DNA from: Theropithecus gelada | Taxonomy: Eukaryota > Chordata > Mammalia > Primates > Cercopithecidae | Length of the DNA stretch: 64,000 nt | NCBI RefSeq assembly: GCF_003255815.1 | Contig: NC_037682.1 | Location: forward strand, 42,098,421-42,162,420 | Direction: 5' to 3' | Part shown: one piece after another, positions 22,697 through 32,920 of the stretch | Layout of the letters: every line of letters starts with the position of its first letter | How positions within the stretch are numbered: the first letter of the stretch is position 1 | Notes under the pieces: model-generated | Database searches by the model: none | Told to the model about the DNA's origin: nothing | Seen by the model: the letters and a program-made list of their open reading frames with translations, nothing else | Program-made: the position numbers and the translations under genes

Positions 22697-23364
22697 GATC
22701 AAAATACTTTTTCTTTTAAAGCAATCTCCTTAAACCTGGAAATAAAACACAAATATTCTACCTAATTTTTTCCTGATAATCCTTTCTAAATATATTGTGT
22801 ATTTGTTCCAAATCTCTGTATTTTCTGAGACTTAAAGACGCAGGAGTTAGAAGTAGCTTTTTCCTTAGATTCTCCACAAGCAAGGCTCTCAAAGGTAAAG
22901 ATCTCAAAAACCCATTTGATACTAGTGAGGTTGCCTAGCAACCATCTCACTCCACCACACTGGAGCTGTTGAGCGCATCAATTTCAAGGGCAACTAAATC
23001 TCAGATCAATAATTAAGACAGAAAATGAAGATAAAAGTAGAAAATGTTTGTGGAGTACCCCATGGGTAAATAGGATACAGATATTAAAAGACAAAATTAC
23101 TGCATAGGGCCTCTTACTTATTTTCTTTACTGAAACACATTATGCAAAAAACTTCAAAAAAAAATTCATCATTAGCAACCTCACGAATATTTTTAAGCTA
23201 ACCATGAAAAATGGTGACCCAGGAGAAGCTACGTGTTGATACAGGACTGAAAATAGCCTAAAAAATCATCTAGCTCATCCTATGCCCATTTTTAATGTAC
23301 GAAAATAAGAAAAATAATAAATAAAGCAAAGGCGAGAAGCAAATAAAAAAGTTTAGAAAATGTA
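22697..23364. other. Unique stretch with one X-box-like motif
   Basis: No gene is seen. GC content rises slightly around 22840-23000, where the X-box-like motif lies. Confidence 0.45.
22929..22943. promoter_or_regulatory. RFX X-box-like motif
   Basis: GGTTGCCTAGCAACC has 6-bp inverted arms around CTA and contains GTTGCC followed by AGCAAC, the imperfect palindrome bound by RFX factors. No promoter or exon is visible nearby. A single motif of this kind can occur by chance or within an unrecognised repeat. Confidence 0.45.
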
Positions 23365-23478
23365 AAACCAAAAATAGTAAATGACTTATTCAAGATGCAA
23401 CAAGGGTTAGGAACTTAGTTGTTAACTAGAACCCACAACTTCAGATGACAGCCTTATACTCAAGTATTACGCTACGGT
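23365..23478 (-). repeat. MIR fragment, antisense
   Basis: The phrases AATGACTTATTCAAGATGCAACAAGG and AACTAGAACCCACAAC follow the reverse-complement MIR core (AAGTGACTTGCCCAAGGTCA...ACTAGAACCCAG). Boundaries are approximate. Confidence 0.55.
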
Positions 23479-23489
23479 TGAATAAACAT

Positions 23490-24005
23490 GGGATTTAGAG
23501 AGGATAAACTGAGTGGGCCTCCCAGCCCTACCACTTCCTGATGGTATCATCTGGAAAAAGTTTCCTGTTGATTTTTTTTTTTTTTTTTTTTTTTTGAGAC
23601 GGAGTCTCGCTCTGTCGCCCAGGCTGGAGTGCAGTGACCGGATCTCGGCTCACTGCAAGCTCCGCCTCCCGGGTTTATGCCATTCTCCTGCCTCAGCCTC
23701 CCAAGTAGCTGGGACTACAGGCACCCGCCACCTCGCCCGGCTAGTTTTTTTGTACTTTTTAGTAGAGACGGGGTTTCACCGTGTTCGCCAGGATGGTCTC
23801 GATCTCCTGACCTCGTGATCCGCCCGTCTCGGCCTCCCAAAGTGCTGGGATTACAGGCTTGAGCCACCGCGCCCGGCTCCTGTTGATTTTAAAGTTTAAT
23901 TTACTCATCAATAAAAATCTGGATAATCTCTTAAGCAATTATAGTTATCATTAGCCAATTCGTACAAATAAAATGAACGCCTGAAACACGTTAAATACTT
24001 ATTAT
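23490..24005 (+). repeat. MIR fragment, sense, split by an AluY
   Basis: The left part (to 23575) carries CCTCCCAGCCCTACCACTTCC. The right part (from 23878) carries ATAAAAATCTGGATAATCTC and CCTGAAACACGTTAAATAC, the MIR core and 3' region. The AluY between them accounts for the gap. Confidence 0.55.
23576..23877 (-). mobile_element. AluY of Old World monkey type (AluYR-like), antisense
   Basis: Little-diverged, full length. Diagnostic states read in reverse: GGCTTGAGCC (CTCAAGCC in sense), CTCGCCCGGCTAGTTTTTT and GACCGGATCTCGG (GATCCGG in sense). These match the cercopithecid AluYR pattern as I know it. A perfect 13-bp duplication, TCCTGTTGATTTT, flanks it (23563-23575 and 23878-23890). Confidence 0.93.
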
Positions 24006-24325
24006 TTTCATCTTTTTTAACCTTGAGAATTGAGATGTTCTTTAGATAGTTTTTTGCTTTGTTTGCTTTTTTTTTTTTTTTCTCCCACTGTTGAAGTCAG
24101 TTGAGCAGAATGAATTCTAGGTAAGTACTTCCTAGGGTGGTATAGATAGTCAGTGAAAGAATAATCATGTATCAAGTGCCATTTACCATTTGGGGAATTT
24201 TTGCTTAATCCATAAAATAATTTGAGCATGTCAAAATAATATAATATAAAATGTTAAACTGAATGAGACTCTAACTTTTCTCAGAAATAAAGTTTTAAAA
24301 AATCTTATTAAAAATAATATCACAG
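24006..24325. other. Unique AT-rich stretch
   Basis: Contains a T-run at about 24069-24081. No gene or classifiable repeat is seen. Confidence 0.4.
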
Positions 24326-24632
24326 GGCTAAGCATGGTGACTCATGCCTGTAATCTCAATACTTTGAGAGGCCAAGACTCAAGAGTCATTTGAACTCAAG
24401 AGTTCGAGAACAGCCTGAGCAACATGATGAAACCTCGTCTCTACCAAGAATACAAAAGATTAGCTGGGCACGGTGCCACGTACCTGTGGCCCCAGCTACT
24501 TGGGAGACTGAGGTGGGAGGATCGCATGAGCCTAGGAGGCGTACGTTGCAGTGAGACTGAGTTTGTACCACTGCCCTCCATCCTGGGCAACACAGTGAGA
24601 TCCCATCTCAAAAATAAAAAAATTTTAAAAAA
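24326..24632 (+). mobile_element. AluJ, sense
   Basis: A diverged dimeric Alu, GGCTAAGCATGGTGACTC to ATCCCATCTCAAAAATAAAA. GAACTCAAGAGTTCGAGAACAGCC fits AluJ. ATCACAG occurs immediately before (24319-24325) and after (24632-24638). Confidence 0.85.
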
Positions 24633-24637
24633 TCACA

Positions 24638-24812
24638 GGCAGTTTGCAGTGGCTCGCGTCTGTTAGGTCCCAGCATTTTGGGAGGCTGAGGCAGGTGGAT
24701 CATTTGAGCCTAGGAGGCAGAGGTTGCAGTGAGCCAAGATTGCACCATTGCACTCCATCCTGGGCAACAGATTGCAAATCTGTCTTAAATAATAATAATA
24801 ATAATAATAATA
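24638..24812 (+). mobile_element. Alu with internal deletion, sense, with (AAT)n tail
   Basis: The left-arm start (GTTTGCAGTGGCTCGCG...GGCAGGTGGATCATTTGAGCC) is joined directly to the right-arm end (AGGCAGAGGTTGCAGTGAGCC), so one monomer-equivalent is missing. The tail has become (AAT)8-9 at about 24787-24812. Confidence 0.85.
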
Positions 24813-24816
24813 TCAC

Positions 24817-25479
24817 TGACTTCATTTACTACTTAATTTAAATGCTCATCAAATATATTTAAATAATGTATTTTACCTAGCAATGACACATTAGAAAGAA
24901 ATCTTTAGAGGCATAATTAGCAATACTATTTTAATTAGAAACCCATAGAACATTTTACAAATTTACATTATCAAGTAAACCAAAACCCTTCATTTGCATA
25001 TGGGATGTAAACACACTTTCAATCTTAGCTCAAATTTGCATACTGTTTGCAAAAGAAACAATTTAGATAAATTGATAACCAACATCAATTTAAAACACAA
25101 CCATTCATATTTTCACTCCTTATGAGATGCAAACTCCTCCCAAAATAAGCACACCATGTTTGCCAAGACCAAAAATTGAAATTAACATAAATAGCATCAT
25201 GAGAACCTCATTAAATTAATGAGATTAAAAGGACAATATTCATGTCATATAAAACAGAAGAGCTTTTCATATAAGGGCATGGTAAAAATCAAAGTTTAAT
25301 TAATTAGTTAATTTCTAGCTTGAACCATTAAACAAAATTATTTAAAAGTGTTTACTGTTCAATTTATTATTGTCTTACCTTTTAATAATTTTTATTGTTC
25401 TTTTTCTTTCACTGGATCTTTCCCTTCAATATTTCGAATACTTTTGTCTTCACCATATTAAATACCACAGACACGCACA
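24817..25479. other. AT-rich stretch with no recognised feature
   Basis: No gene or classifiable repeat is seen. Confidence 0.45.
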
Positions 25480-26290
25480 CAAAACATTCCTCTCTCGACC
25501 CTATACTTTTTAGCTGCAGCTTTATCTCTGCTTCATTGAAGAACTGGAAAAAAATGTCTACAGTTACTAATTTCTATTTCCTATCCCCCTTATTGGTGCC
25601 TCAACATGTTTCAATCTGCTTTATGTCCATCAATTCTGTGTATTTACCCCAATCATCTTTCATTACTGCATAGTATTATTGGTCTATTAGAAGATATTTT
25701 TTGAAACACTTTCTTATTGTGGACCCCTTAGCTCAATACACTGTTGTGTTCTCTCTATTTTAGTTATCTTTTTCTTTTGCATCTTTGCCTTTCTCTCTTG
25801 TGATAAAACGTTACCCAAAAATTATTCATAGACTTTCTTTTTTCTTGTTCTTATATTATCTCTTCCTAGGTAATCTCATTCTAGTTCATAGCTTTGATTA
25901 CCATGCATAAACAGATTATACATACATTTCTATTTTGAGGGCTAAAGTCTGAGTTCTAGACTCAATCATTCAACATTCTATTTGATATCTCCACCTGGGT
26001 GCTGCAAAGTGGCATAGGTAAATTATACATTAAACAAAATCCCCACCTGCCAAACCTGGCTCATTTATTATCCCCTACTGCACCACTGGCACTGCACAAA
26101 TCAGGAATGTAGCAGTCAACTTTGAAACTTCCCGTATCTAATCACTATCAAGGCTTACTGATTTTAACTCCTAATCCGAGCACACATCACATATCTGCTA
26201 GAACTCTGTAATAGCCTAGTAACTTATATATTGAAACCTACTAGAATGTTTTTCACACTGCTGTCAGAGTGATCATTTATATCATTTTTC
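25480..26290 (+). repeat. Probable L2 (LINE-2) remnants, sense
   Basis: Phrases such as TTTATCTCTGCTTCATTGAAG (about 25523), GATATCTCCACCTGGGTGCTG (about 25985), AACTCTGTAATAGCCTAGTAAC (about 26203) and CACACTGCTGTCAGAGTGATC (about 26256) follow the order of the L2 coding strand near its 3' part. The middle (about 25640-25940) is not assigned. No frame survives. Confidence 0.45.
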
Positions 26291-26476
26291 TAAATAAATT
26301 CTTAAATTCTTTATTGAATAAACATGTCTAATTTTACTCTCATACATAAATATGGTTTCATATATGTTTTTGCTTTATACTGATTTGCTTTTCTTTTCCT
26401 TCTTTCCTAATCTCATCTGCATACATATCTCATTTCGTCTCTACCCCAAGTAACCCACATATTTTTGTATGATCCG

Positions 26477-26566
26477 TGTGTGTGTGTGTGTGTATATATG
26501 TACACACACACATATATATACACACACACGTATATACACACATAAATATATGGATACTTATATACA
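26477..26566. repeat. Compound TG/TA/CA microsatellite, partly palindromic
   Basis: (TG)9, then TATATATG, then TACACACACACA, TATATATA and CACACACACG. The TG block followed by TA and CA blocks makes an imperfect palindrome capable of a hairpin or cruciform. Confidence 0.9.
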
Positions 26567-27011
26567 CACACGTAGAGGTAGTCATTGTTTTAAAGAAACA
26601 TTATATTTTTTAAGTTTTTATGTTGCTTTCTCCCTAAAGAAAAAATTAAGTATTCCTACAAATCTATTTTTAAAAATTTGTTATTTTCGGTGGCTTTGTA
26701 ATATTGTATGGTTTGGATGTACAATAATTTATTCAGTTTCTTCATTTATGGGCAAATTTTTTAAATTTATTTTTCCAAAAAGTGATCTTATCATTCCTTA
26801 TCATGTCTACACATACATCACAGCACAAGAAAAACTTTAAAGTTCCTAAAGTCTTGTGTTTTGTCTTTTACCTACATCTAACCTCACTGACTACCATTCT
26901 CTTTTAATTTTTTTGAGTTCTAGCCATAGTCTTTCTTACAGTTTCTTGAAAGCACACTCTCCCTACCATTACAGGATCATGATACATGCTTTGTTCAATG
27001 CCTAGAATTTT
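26567..27011. other. AT-rich stretch with no recognised feature
   Basis: No gene or confidently classified repeat is seen. The 123-codon frame starting at 26469 is a translation of the microsatellite plus random sequence. Confidence 0.45.
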
Positions 27012-27017
27012 CATGTA

Positions 27018-27163
27018 TATGCACACACACACACATATATTACACACATGCACACTCATAGGCATACACATAGGCAAACTCATACATATACCCTTATACA
27101 AATATACATACAGGAACATACACATAAACAGACACATACACATGTACACACATGCACACATCC
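27018..27163. repeat. CA-rich degenerate simple repeat
   Basis: A run of CACACA, CATACA and TACACA units with point changes, strongly purine-pyrimidine alternating. The open frames across both strands (77-130 codons) are low-complexity His/Thr/Cys artefacts. Confidence 0.9.
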
Positions 27164-28164
27164 CTCTGTGTTTAGAATGGAGTTTGGTTATTTTTTTAAG
27201 TATTCCTTCCTTAACGTCTCTGAGGAGACATTCCCAGAGAAAGATGCATGTATCATTTGCATTTATTGTTATTGTAGTCAGAGATTTGCAGAACCATCCT
27301 CAAGCTCAATTATTTAATAAAAGTACTTACAGAACCCAGAAAAGCTGTTACACTCAAAGATACTGTTTATTTCAGTGAAAGAATACATATTAAATCACCA
27401 ATGAGAACAGGTTCGTAGAGCAGAGCCTAAAATAAGTTAGTCACCAGCTTTCAGTTGTCTATTGCCACTAGAGTCATACTGACAATGCTTTATTCTCCTA
27501 GCAATGATGTGTGACAACAAACACAAAATATTGCACAGAGTTTTAAAAGACTTCTTACTAGTCAATTAGGCTGAAAAACAAGATGCAAAGGACAATGTAT
27601 TCTGAATAAGAATGAAAAGGTAGGGAAAAAACAAGATGTGGAGGGCAATAAATGACAGGCTGAATATTTAAAGTTGACATTTTTGCCCAGAGCCAGCTCT
27701 GGGCTTACATATTTAAACACAATAGAACAACATATCTAAAGAAGAACTGAGAAGAAGTTACTTTTGACTCAGTCAGAGCTATCCAGTTCTTGTTAAATGA
27801 TTGAGCTGTTTTTGAACATATATTTTCACGGTCTTGCAGTGTGATAACAAGAGTTTTGTACAAGCATGTTTGTGATACTGCCAAATTTAAATTCCTTCAG
27901 TGCCTTAGAAAAGTGTTATACAGAGAAAGCGTTTAAAATATTATTGAGAGAAGGGAAAAGTGTAATATAATTCTGAAAAGAATTCTACTTTCAATTTTAT
28001 AAAATGAAAGTCTATATAAACAAAATGAGGTGTGGATGCAAACTATCCAACAAATGTTTTTAGTAAAATCTATTAAAATAAACGATGTATGGTCCATTTC
28101 TTTACTGAAATGACCACAGGCTGCATCACTTTACCCTACCCTGACCCCATGAAGTCACACACTC
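27164..28164. other. Unique stretch with one short hairpin
   Basis: No gene or classifiable repeat is seen. A perfect 9-bp hairpin, GCCCAGAGC-CA-GCTCTGGGC, is at 27685-27704. Confidence 0.45.
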
Positions 28165-28244
28165 CCAAATAATGGCAGCTGTGGACATAGCGCCAAATAA
28201 TAGTCCAAATACTGGCAGTTGTGGACATAGCATCAAACACAGAA
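28165..28244. repeat. Tandem duplication of a 40-bp unit
   Basis: Two adjacent units (28165-28204 and 28205-28244) share CCAAATA-TGGCAG-TGTGGACATAGC with several differences. Confidence 0.85.
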
Positions 28245-28364
28245 ATTGTGAGAGAAACTGAGTAACTCGGTTCTGTGTCTTTTTAATTGAAAAATGAAGT
28301 CAGTGATCTGAACTAACTGAAAGCAAAGAAAGAAACCTGAAGCTTTTGACATACAACTTGTATT

Positions 28365-28595
28365 GTCTGTGGTTTATTTATGTAACAAATGCATTCGTAC
28401 TGCTTTTTCTATGTTGGGAACTATTCTAAATTAGATTTATAAATATAAATAACCCCTTGAGAAAGCTTGTATTATTTTCTCTATTATACAAATGAGCAAA
28501 TTGAAGAAAAGAAAGTCTGAGTAATCTATGCAATGTGACCATATTAATGGCAAAACCAGATTTCAACCCCTTAAGTCTGGTCTCCCATTTTCAAA
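28365..28595 (-). repeat. MIR fragment, antisense
   Basis: CTCTATTATACAAATGAGCAAATTGAAG, GTAATCTATGCAATGTGACC and AAAACCAGATTTCAACCCC follow the reverse-complement MIR core in order. Confidence 0.65.
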
Positions 28596-28647
28596 TTTCT
28601 AACTACTACCTTATATATTCTCTAATGTTTCTTCCAAGTTCTTTTTT

Positions 28648-28950
28648 CTTTTTTTTTTTTTTTTTTCTGAGATGGAGTTTCGCTCTTATTGCCCAGGCTG
28701 GAGAGAAATGGCAGTGATCTCAGCTCGCTGCAACTTCTGCCTCAGGTTCAAGTGATTCTCCTGCCTCAGCTTCCCAAGTAGTTGGGATTACAGGCACCTG
28801 CCACCATGCCTGGCTAATTTTTATATTTTCAGTAGAGATGGGGTTTCACCATGTTGGCCAGGCTGGTCTCAAACTCCTGACCTTAGGTGATCCGCCCGCC
28901 TTGGCCTCTCAAAGTGCTAGGATTACAGGCATGAGCCACTGCGCCCGGCC
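28648..28950 (-). mobile_element. AluS, full length, antisense
   Basis: Long T-tail, both arms, and TTAGGTGATCCGCCCGCC typical of AluS. An imperfect 16-bp duplication (TCTTCCAAGTTCTTTT and TCTTCTCAGTTCTTTT) flanks it at 28630-28645 and 28951-28966. Confidence 0.92.
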
Positions 28951-28987
28951 TCTTCTCAGTTCTTTTTAAAAAGACATCCAATATGCT

Positions 28988-29575
28988 TTCATTCAGTTAT
29001 TCAACAAAGATTTGGGTCTTTGCTTTGTGTCAGTCACTGTTCCAAGTGGAGAAATACAGCAGCAAATTAAAGGCAGTTGAAAAAAATCACTGCCCTCATG
29101 GAACTCACGCTCTTGTTGGATTAAAAAAGGAATTAATCAATAAATAAGCCAATTAATAAACCAGATCAGTTTGCAGCAGCATGAGCTCCATGAAGGTCAT
29201 AACACAGGGTCAAGTATAATGGGGATGGATCCCTTCATAGCCCTTGAGCAGGAAGAGTCTCTGTAAGTAGGTGACAAATTTTGTTGAGACAAAAAATAAT
29301 GAGGAGAAGACCAACATTTGAAGAGTCAGTAGAAGGACCTTTAGAGAGAAGGAACAGCAGATGCAAAGACATTTAGAGGGAATTAACTTAGTGGGTTCAA
29401 GTAACCTTAGAATACAGAGTGGGATGGAGATTGTAGTGAGATGAGTTTGGAGATAAAAGCAGACAACAGACCATGTTGAAGTCTGTAAGCAATGACAAAG
29501 CAGTTAGGATCATACTGTAAAGGCATAGGCAAACCATTAGGAAGGTTTTAAGTAGGAAATCTTCCCTATGTAAAC
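28988..29575 (-). repeat. L2 (LINE-2) 3' end, antisense
   Basis: TTCATTCAGTTATTCAACAAAG, CACTGTTCCAAGTGGAG, CACTGCCCTCATGGAACTCAC, GAGGAGAAGACC, GGAACAGCAGATGCAAAG and TTTTAAGTAGGAAATC match the reverse complement of the L2 3' region in order. Boundaries are approximate. Confidence 0.7.
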
Positions 29576-29865
29576 TGAGGAAATTTGTTACTTTCTTGTC
29601 TATTGATGAGAGTTAAAAGTCAAGAAGTCAGCAAAGTTACCAGAATTAAAGGTATGGCATTCAAACCCCACCACTATTAACTTTTAAGATGTTATTTAAA
29701 GGATTTACAGTGTCATAATGACAGCTTAATGAAATATGGAGGAATAGTGACTACAGGAATATCTATATCAGTATCCAGTGGTGCAGTGCAAACTGAGTCT
29801 GATCTGTACCGTTCATAGAAATGCTGGTTCAATTTACCGAGTGCACTTCTCTGTTCTAGAGAGGT

Positions 29866-30085
29866 AGTATGTACCGTAGGTTACAAGTCCCTGCTTTGGG
29901 AGAGAAAACTTTAGTTCAAACCTCAACTCCACCATAGTATTTCCGTTTCCATGGGTAATTTACTTAACCTATTTAAGCATCAATTTCTTAATCATTATAG
30001 AAGAATTATAGTAACACCTTTTCAGGATATTCTTATGAAGATGAAAACACATGCATGCTAACACAGTACCTGACATGTAAAAGGA
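29866..30085 (+). repeat. MIR fragment, sense
   Basis: GTTCAAACCTCAACTCCACC, GGGTAATTTACTTAACC, ATCAATTTCTTAATCATTATAG and AACACAGTACCTGACATG follow the MIR order from 5' region to 3' end. Confidence 0.75.
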
Positions 30086-30380
30086 CCAAATTGGAGATTA
30101 TAATTTCACCATGGCTTGACAACCTTCCCAGTTGGCATAAGAAAGACAATAGCTATTCAGGTCATTTTGGGAATGTTTGTAGTGATTGTGTTTCTATTTG
30201 TCATCTATAAAACCACATTTCTGATTCTATTCTATGAATTCACTATTGGGCTATCTTGCCTTCTCAACGATACTGTTTTTGTTCATCAACTTTCTTCCAC
30301 TGGACTTTCCCTTAATCTCTTCATTCTTAAAACTATTATTATAGCCGTTAATTTGCAAAACAAAAATTTTGAAATCATAC

Positions 30381-31084
30381 TGTTATACTGGGTAGCTAGT
30401 CAGACACAAACAGGGAAGGAGAGGGTTCCCACACCCCACCAAAAAAGTCAGGCGACCATCAGATGATTGTCAGGCAGATGTCACACTGCTTCTTAATAAA
30501 AGGTCTCAACCAACTCCAGGGAAATGCAGTCTCCTTATAGATAGGAAGCACCTGAAATCGGTGATCAGCAGCTTCCGGGTAAGATTTCTGGAGTTGGGTG
30601 AGTAGGCTCAAACATGAACATTAAGATGCCAAATGGCAGAATTGAATGTGTGTGATCTTCTGGGGGCATTCCACTGGTAAAGGGAAGAATGCCTCAGGTG
30701 AACATGCCTACAACTCCAGTAAACACACCGGACATGCTCACCTCCCAAGTACTAGCAGGCCACCACACATGTGGGCAGCTCACATCAGGGTAAGAGTCAA
30801 GGGAAAAGGGACAGAAGATGCCAGAAGAATGCCAGCATATAAAACCCTAGGCCCAAGGTCAAATGGGGCACCTTAGCTCCAAGATGCCTGCTTGTCCCTC
30901 TTCCAAGTATACTTTATTTTCTTTTTATTCCTTCTTTATAGCATTTTAATAAATGTTCACTCCTGCTCTAAATCTTGCCTTGCTCTCTTCCTCTGCCTTA
31001 TGATGCTCAGTCAAATTCTTTCTTCTGAGAAGGCAAGAGTTGAGGTTGCTGCAGACCGATAAGGATTTGCCACAGGTAGCAACA
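30381..31084 (+). mobile_element. Solo LTR of an endogenous retrovirus (ERV1-like), sense
   Basis: Same family as the minus-strand LTR at 16587-17287: shared GTAGCTAGTCA near the start, CCCAAGTACTAGCAGGCCAC, TATAAAACC, CTCTTCCAAGTATACT and the GAGGTTGCTGCAGACC end region. It is 704 bp, starts TG and ends CA. The TATA box is at 30838-30844 and the AATAAA signal at 30948-30953. Flanking 4-mers are ATAC and GTAC, a target duplication with one change. No internal retroviral region is adjacent. Confidence 0.78.
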
Positions 31085-31090
31085 GTACTT

Positions 31091-31384
31091 TGTTGTTGTT
31101 GTTTTTGAGAGGGAGTCTTGCTCTGTTGCCCAGGCTGGAGTGCAGTGGTGTGATCTCGGCTCACTGCAAGCTCTGCCTCCCGGGTTCATGCCATTCTCCT
31201 GCCTCAGCCTCCCAAGTAGCTGGGACAACAGGCGACCGCCACCATGCTTGGCTACTTTGTATTTTTAGTAGAGATGGGGTTTCACCGTGTTAGCCAGGAT
31301 GGTCTTGATCTCCTGACCTCATGATCTGCCCACCTCGGCCTCCAAAAGTGCTGGGATTATAGGCTTGAGCCACCGCACCCAGTC
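31091..31384 (-). mobile_element. AluY, full length, antisense, at the 3' edge of the LTR
   Basis: TTG-rich tail, GGTTCATGCCATTCTCC and CCTGACCTCATGATCTGCC fit AluY. It also reads GGCTTGAGCC (CTCAAGCC in sense), as in the monkey-type copies. A 17-bp duplication with two mismatches (AGGTA[G/A]CAACAGTA[C/T]TT) lies at 31074-31090 and 31385-31401, spanning the end of the LTR. Confidence 0.92.
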
Positions 31385-31401
31385 AGGTAACAACAGTATT
31401 T

Positions 31402-31714
31402 TAACAGTGTAGGGGTTTCTTTCTTATTTATTTATGGTATAATGTGGTCAGGTGGCCCTCCTCTGTCTTGTAGAAATACCATCTGGAAAATGTGGGCTCT
31501 GAAACTGCTGATACTGCAGGGAAAGAGAGATCTAGAGGTTTCTACGATGTATCGAGGGGCCAGGCCTGGAAATGGCCAATACTTTTTTCTACATTTCCGT
31601 TTGTCAAAATACAATCACATGACCCATCTGCAAGGGACAGGGGAAAAGAAAAGGAATACTAATAGTCTCTGCAACAATCACAAACAAAAATCTGTGGGGT
31701 GTGTGGTGCATGCA
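31402..31714. other. Unique stretch with no recognised feature
   Basis: Short non-repetitive block between the AluY and the (TG)n. A frame open from 31442 to 31891 runs on through the microsatellite into the transposon and is not gene-like. Confidence 0.4.
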
Positions 31715-31740
31715 TGTGTGTGTGTGTGTGTGTGTGTGTA
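31715..31740. repeat. (TG)n microsatellite
   Basis: About 12 TG units directly precede the TA at which the Tigger-like element sits. Confidence 0.95.
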
Positions 31741-31742
31741 TA

Positions 31743-32920
31743 CAGTCATGTATTGCTTAATGATTGGGATATATCCTAAGAAATCCATTATTAGGCTATT
31801 TTGTCATTGTGCAAATGTCATGAAGTATACTTACACAAACCTAGATGCCAAAGCCTACTGCACACTTAGGATCTATAGTCTGACTTACTGATCCAAAGCT
31901 ACAAACTTGTACAGCATGTTACTATATTGAATACTGTAGGCAACTGTAATATAATGGTAAGTATTTGTATATTTAAACATATCTAAACATAAGCAAGGTA
32001 TTGTAAAAATATGACATGAAAGATAAAAAATGGTACACCTATGTGGGACACTTACCATGAATGGAGCTTGCAGGACTGGAGGGTGCTCTGGGTGAGTTAG
32101 TGAGTGAGTGGTCCGTAAATATGAAGGTCTGGGACATTACTGTGCACTTTATACACACTGTACACTTAGGCAACACAAAATTGATTAAATTTTTTTCTTT
32201 CTTCGGTATTAAATTAACCCTACCTTACTATAGTGTTTTTACTTTATCAACTTGTTATTAAATTTATAAAACTTCTTGGCTCTTTTATAATAAGATTTAG
32301 CATAAAACACAAACACACTATACAGCTGTACCGAAAATGTTTCTTATCTTTATGTCCTTATTCTATGAGCTTTTTTCCATTTTTTATTTTTTTCCCTTTA
32401 AAATATTTTTGTTAAAATCTAAGACACAAACACGTACATTAACCTAGACCTACATAGGGTCAGGATCATCAGTATCATTGTTTTCTCACCTCCACATCTT
32501 GTCCCACTGGAAGGTCTTCAGGGGCAAAACACATTTGAAACTGCCATCTCTTAAAATAACAGTGCCTTCTGACATGCCTACTGAAGGAACTACCTAAGGC
32601 TTACAGTTAACTTTCTTTTTTAATAAGTGGGTGAAGTGAGATTTAAAATAATGATAAAAAGTATATTATAATAAATACATAAGTTGGTAACATATTCATT
32701 TATTCTCATTATTAAGCATTATGTATTATATATAATTATATCATCCAATACTTTTGTGTGCATGACAATACAGTAGGTTTGTTTATATCAACATCATCAC
32801 ATTGAGTCATGTGCTGCACTATCAACAGCTACATCATCACTGATCGATGGAAATTTTTTAGCTCCACTATAATCTTATAATGGTCATTGAGCAAAATGTT
32901 GTTACATGGTATGAGACCAT
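31743..32920. mobile_element. Tigger-like (Tc1/mariner) DNA transposon copy, inactive
   Basis: The element begins CAGTCATG right after a TA dinucleotide (31741-31742), as expected for Tc1/mariner insertion. It has the phrases ACTTACACAAACCTAGATG, CATGAATGGAGCTTGCAGGAC, GTCAGGATCATCAGTATC and CATCTTGTCCCACTGG of a common primate Tigger-type repeat. The right end near 32905-32920 (TTGTTACATGGTATGAGAC) is a decayed inverted copy of the terminus. No transposase frame survives. The exact subfamily is not named. Confidence 0.65.

Noticed and set aside
26469..27378. Open frames of 77-130 codons rich in His, Thr, Cys and Val
   Set aside because: They are translations of TG/CA microsatellites on either strand.
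27685..27704. Short 9-bp hairpin considered as a terminator or small RNA
   Set aside because: Too short for a pre-miRNA and has no T-run or gene upstream. Hairpins of this size arise often by chance.
30116..30466. 116-codon plus-strand frame with two hydrophobic stretches (for example VILGMFVVIVFLFVIY)
   Set aside because: AT-rich DNA easily yields hydrophobic frames. This one overlaps the end of a MIR and runs into the solo LTR, with no homology I recognise and no splice or promoter context.
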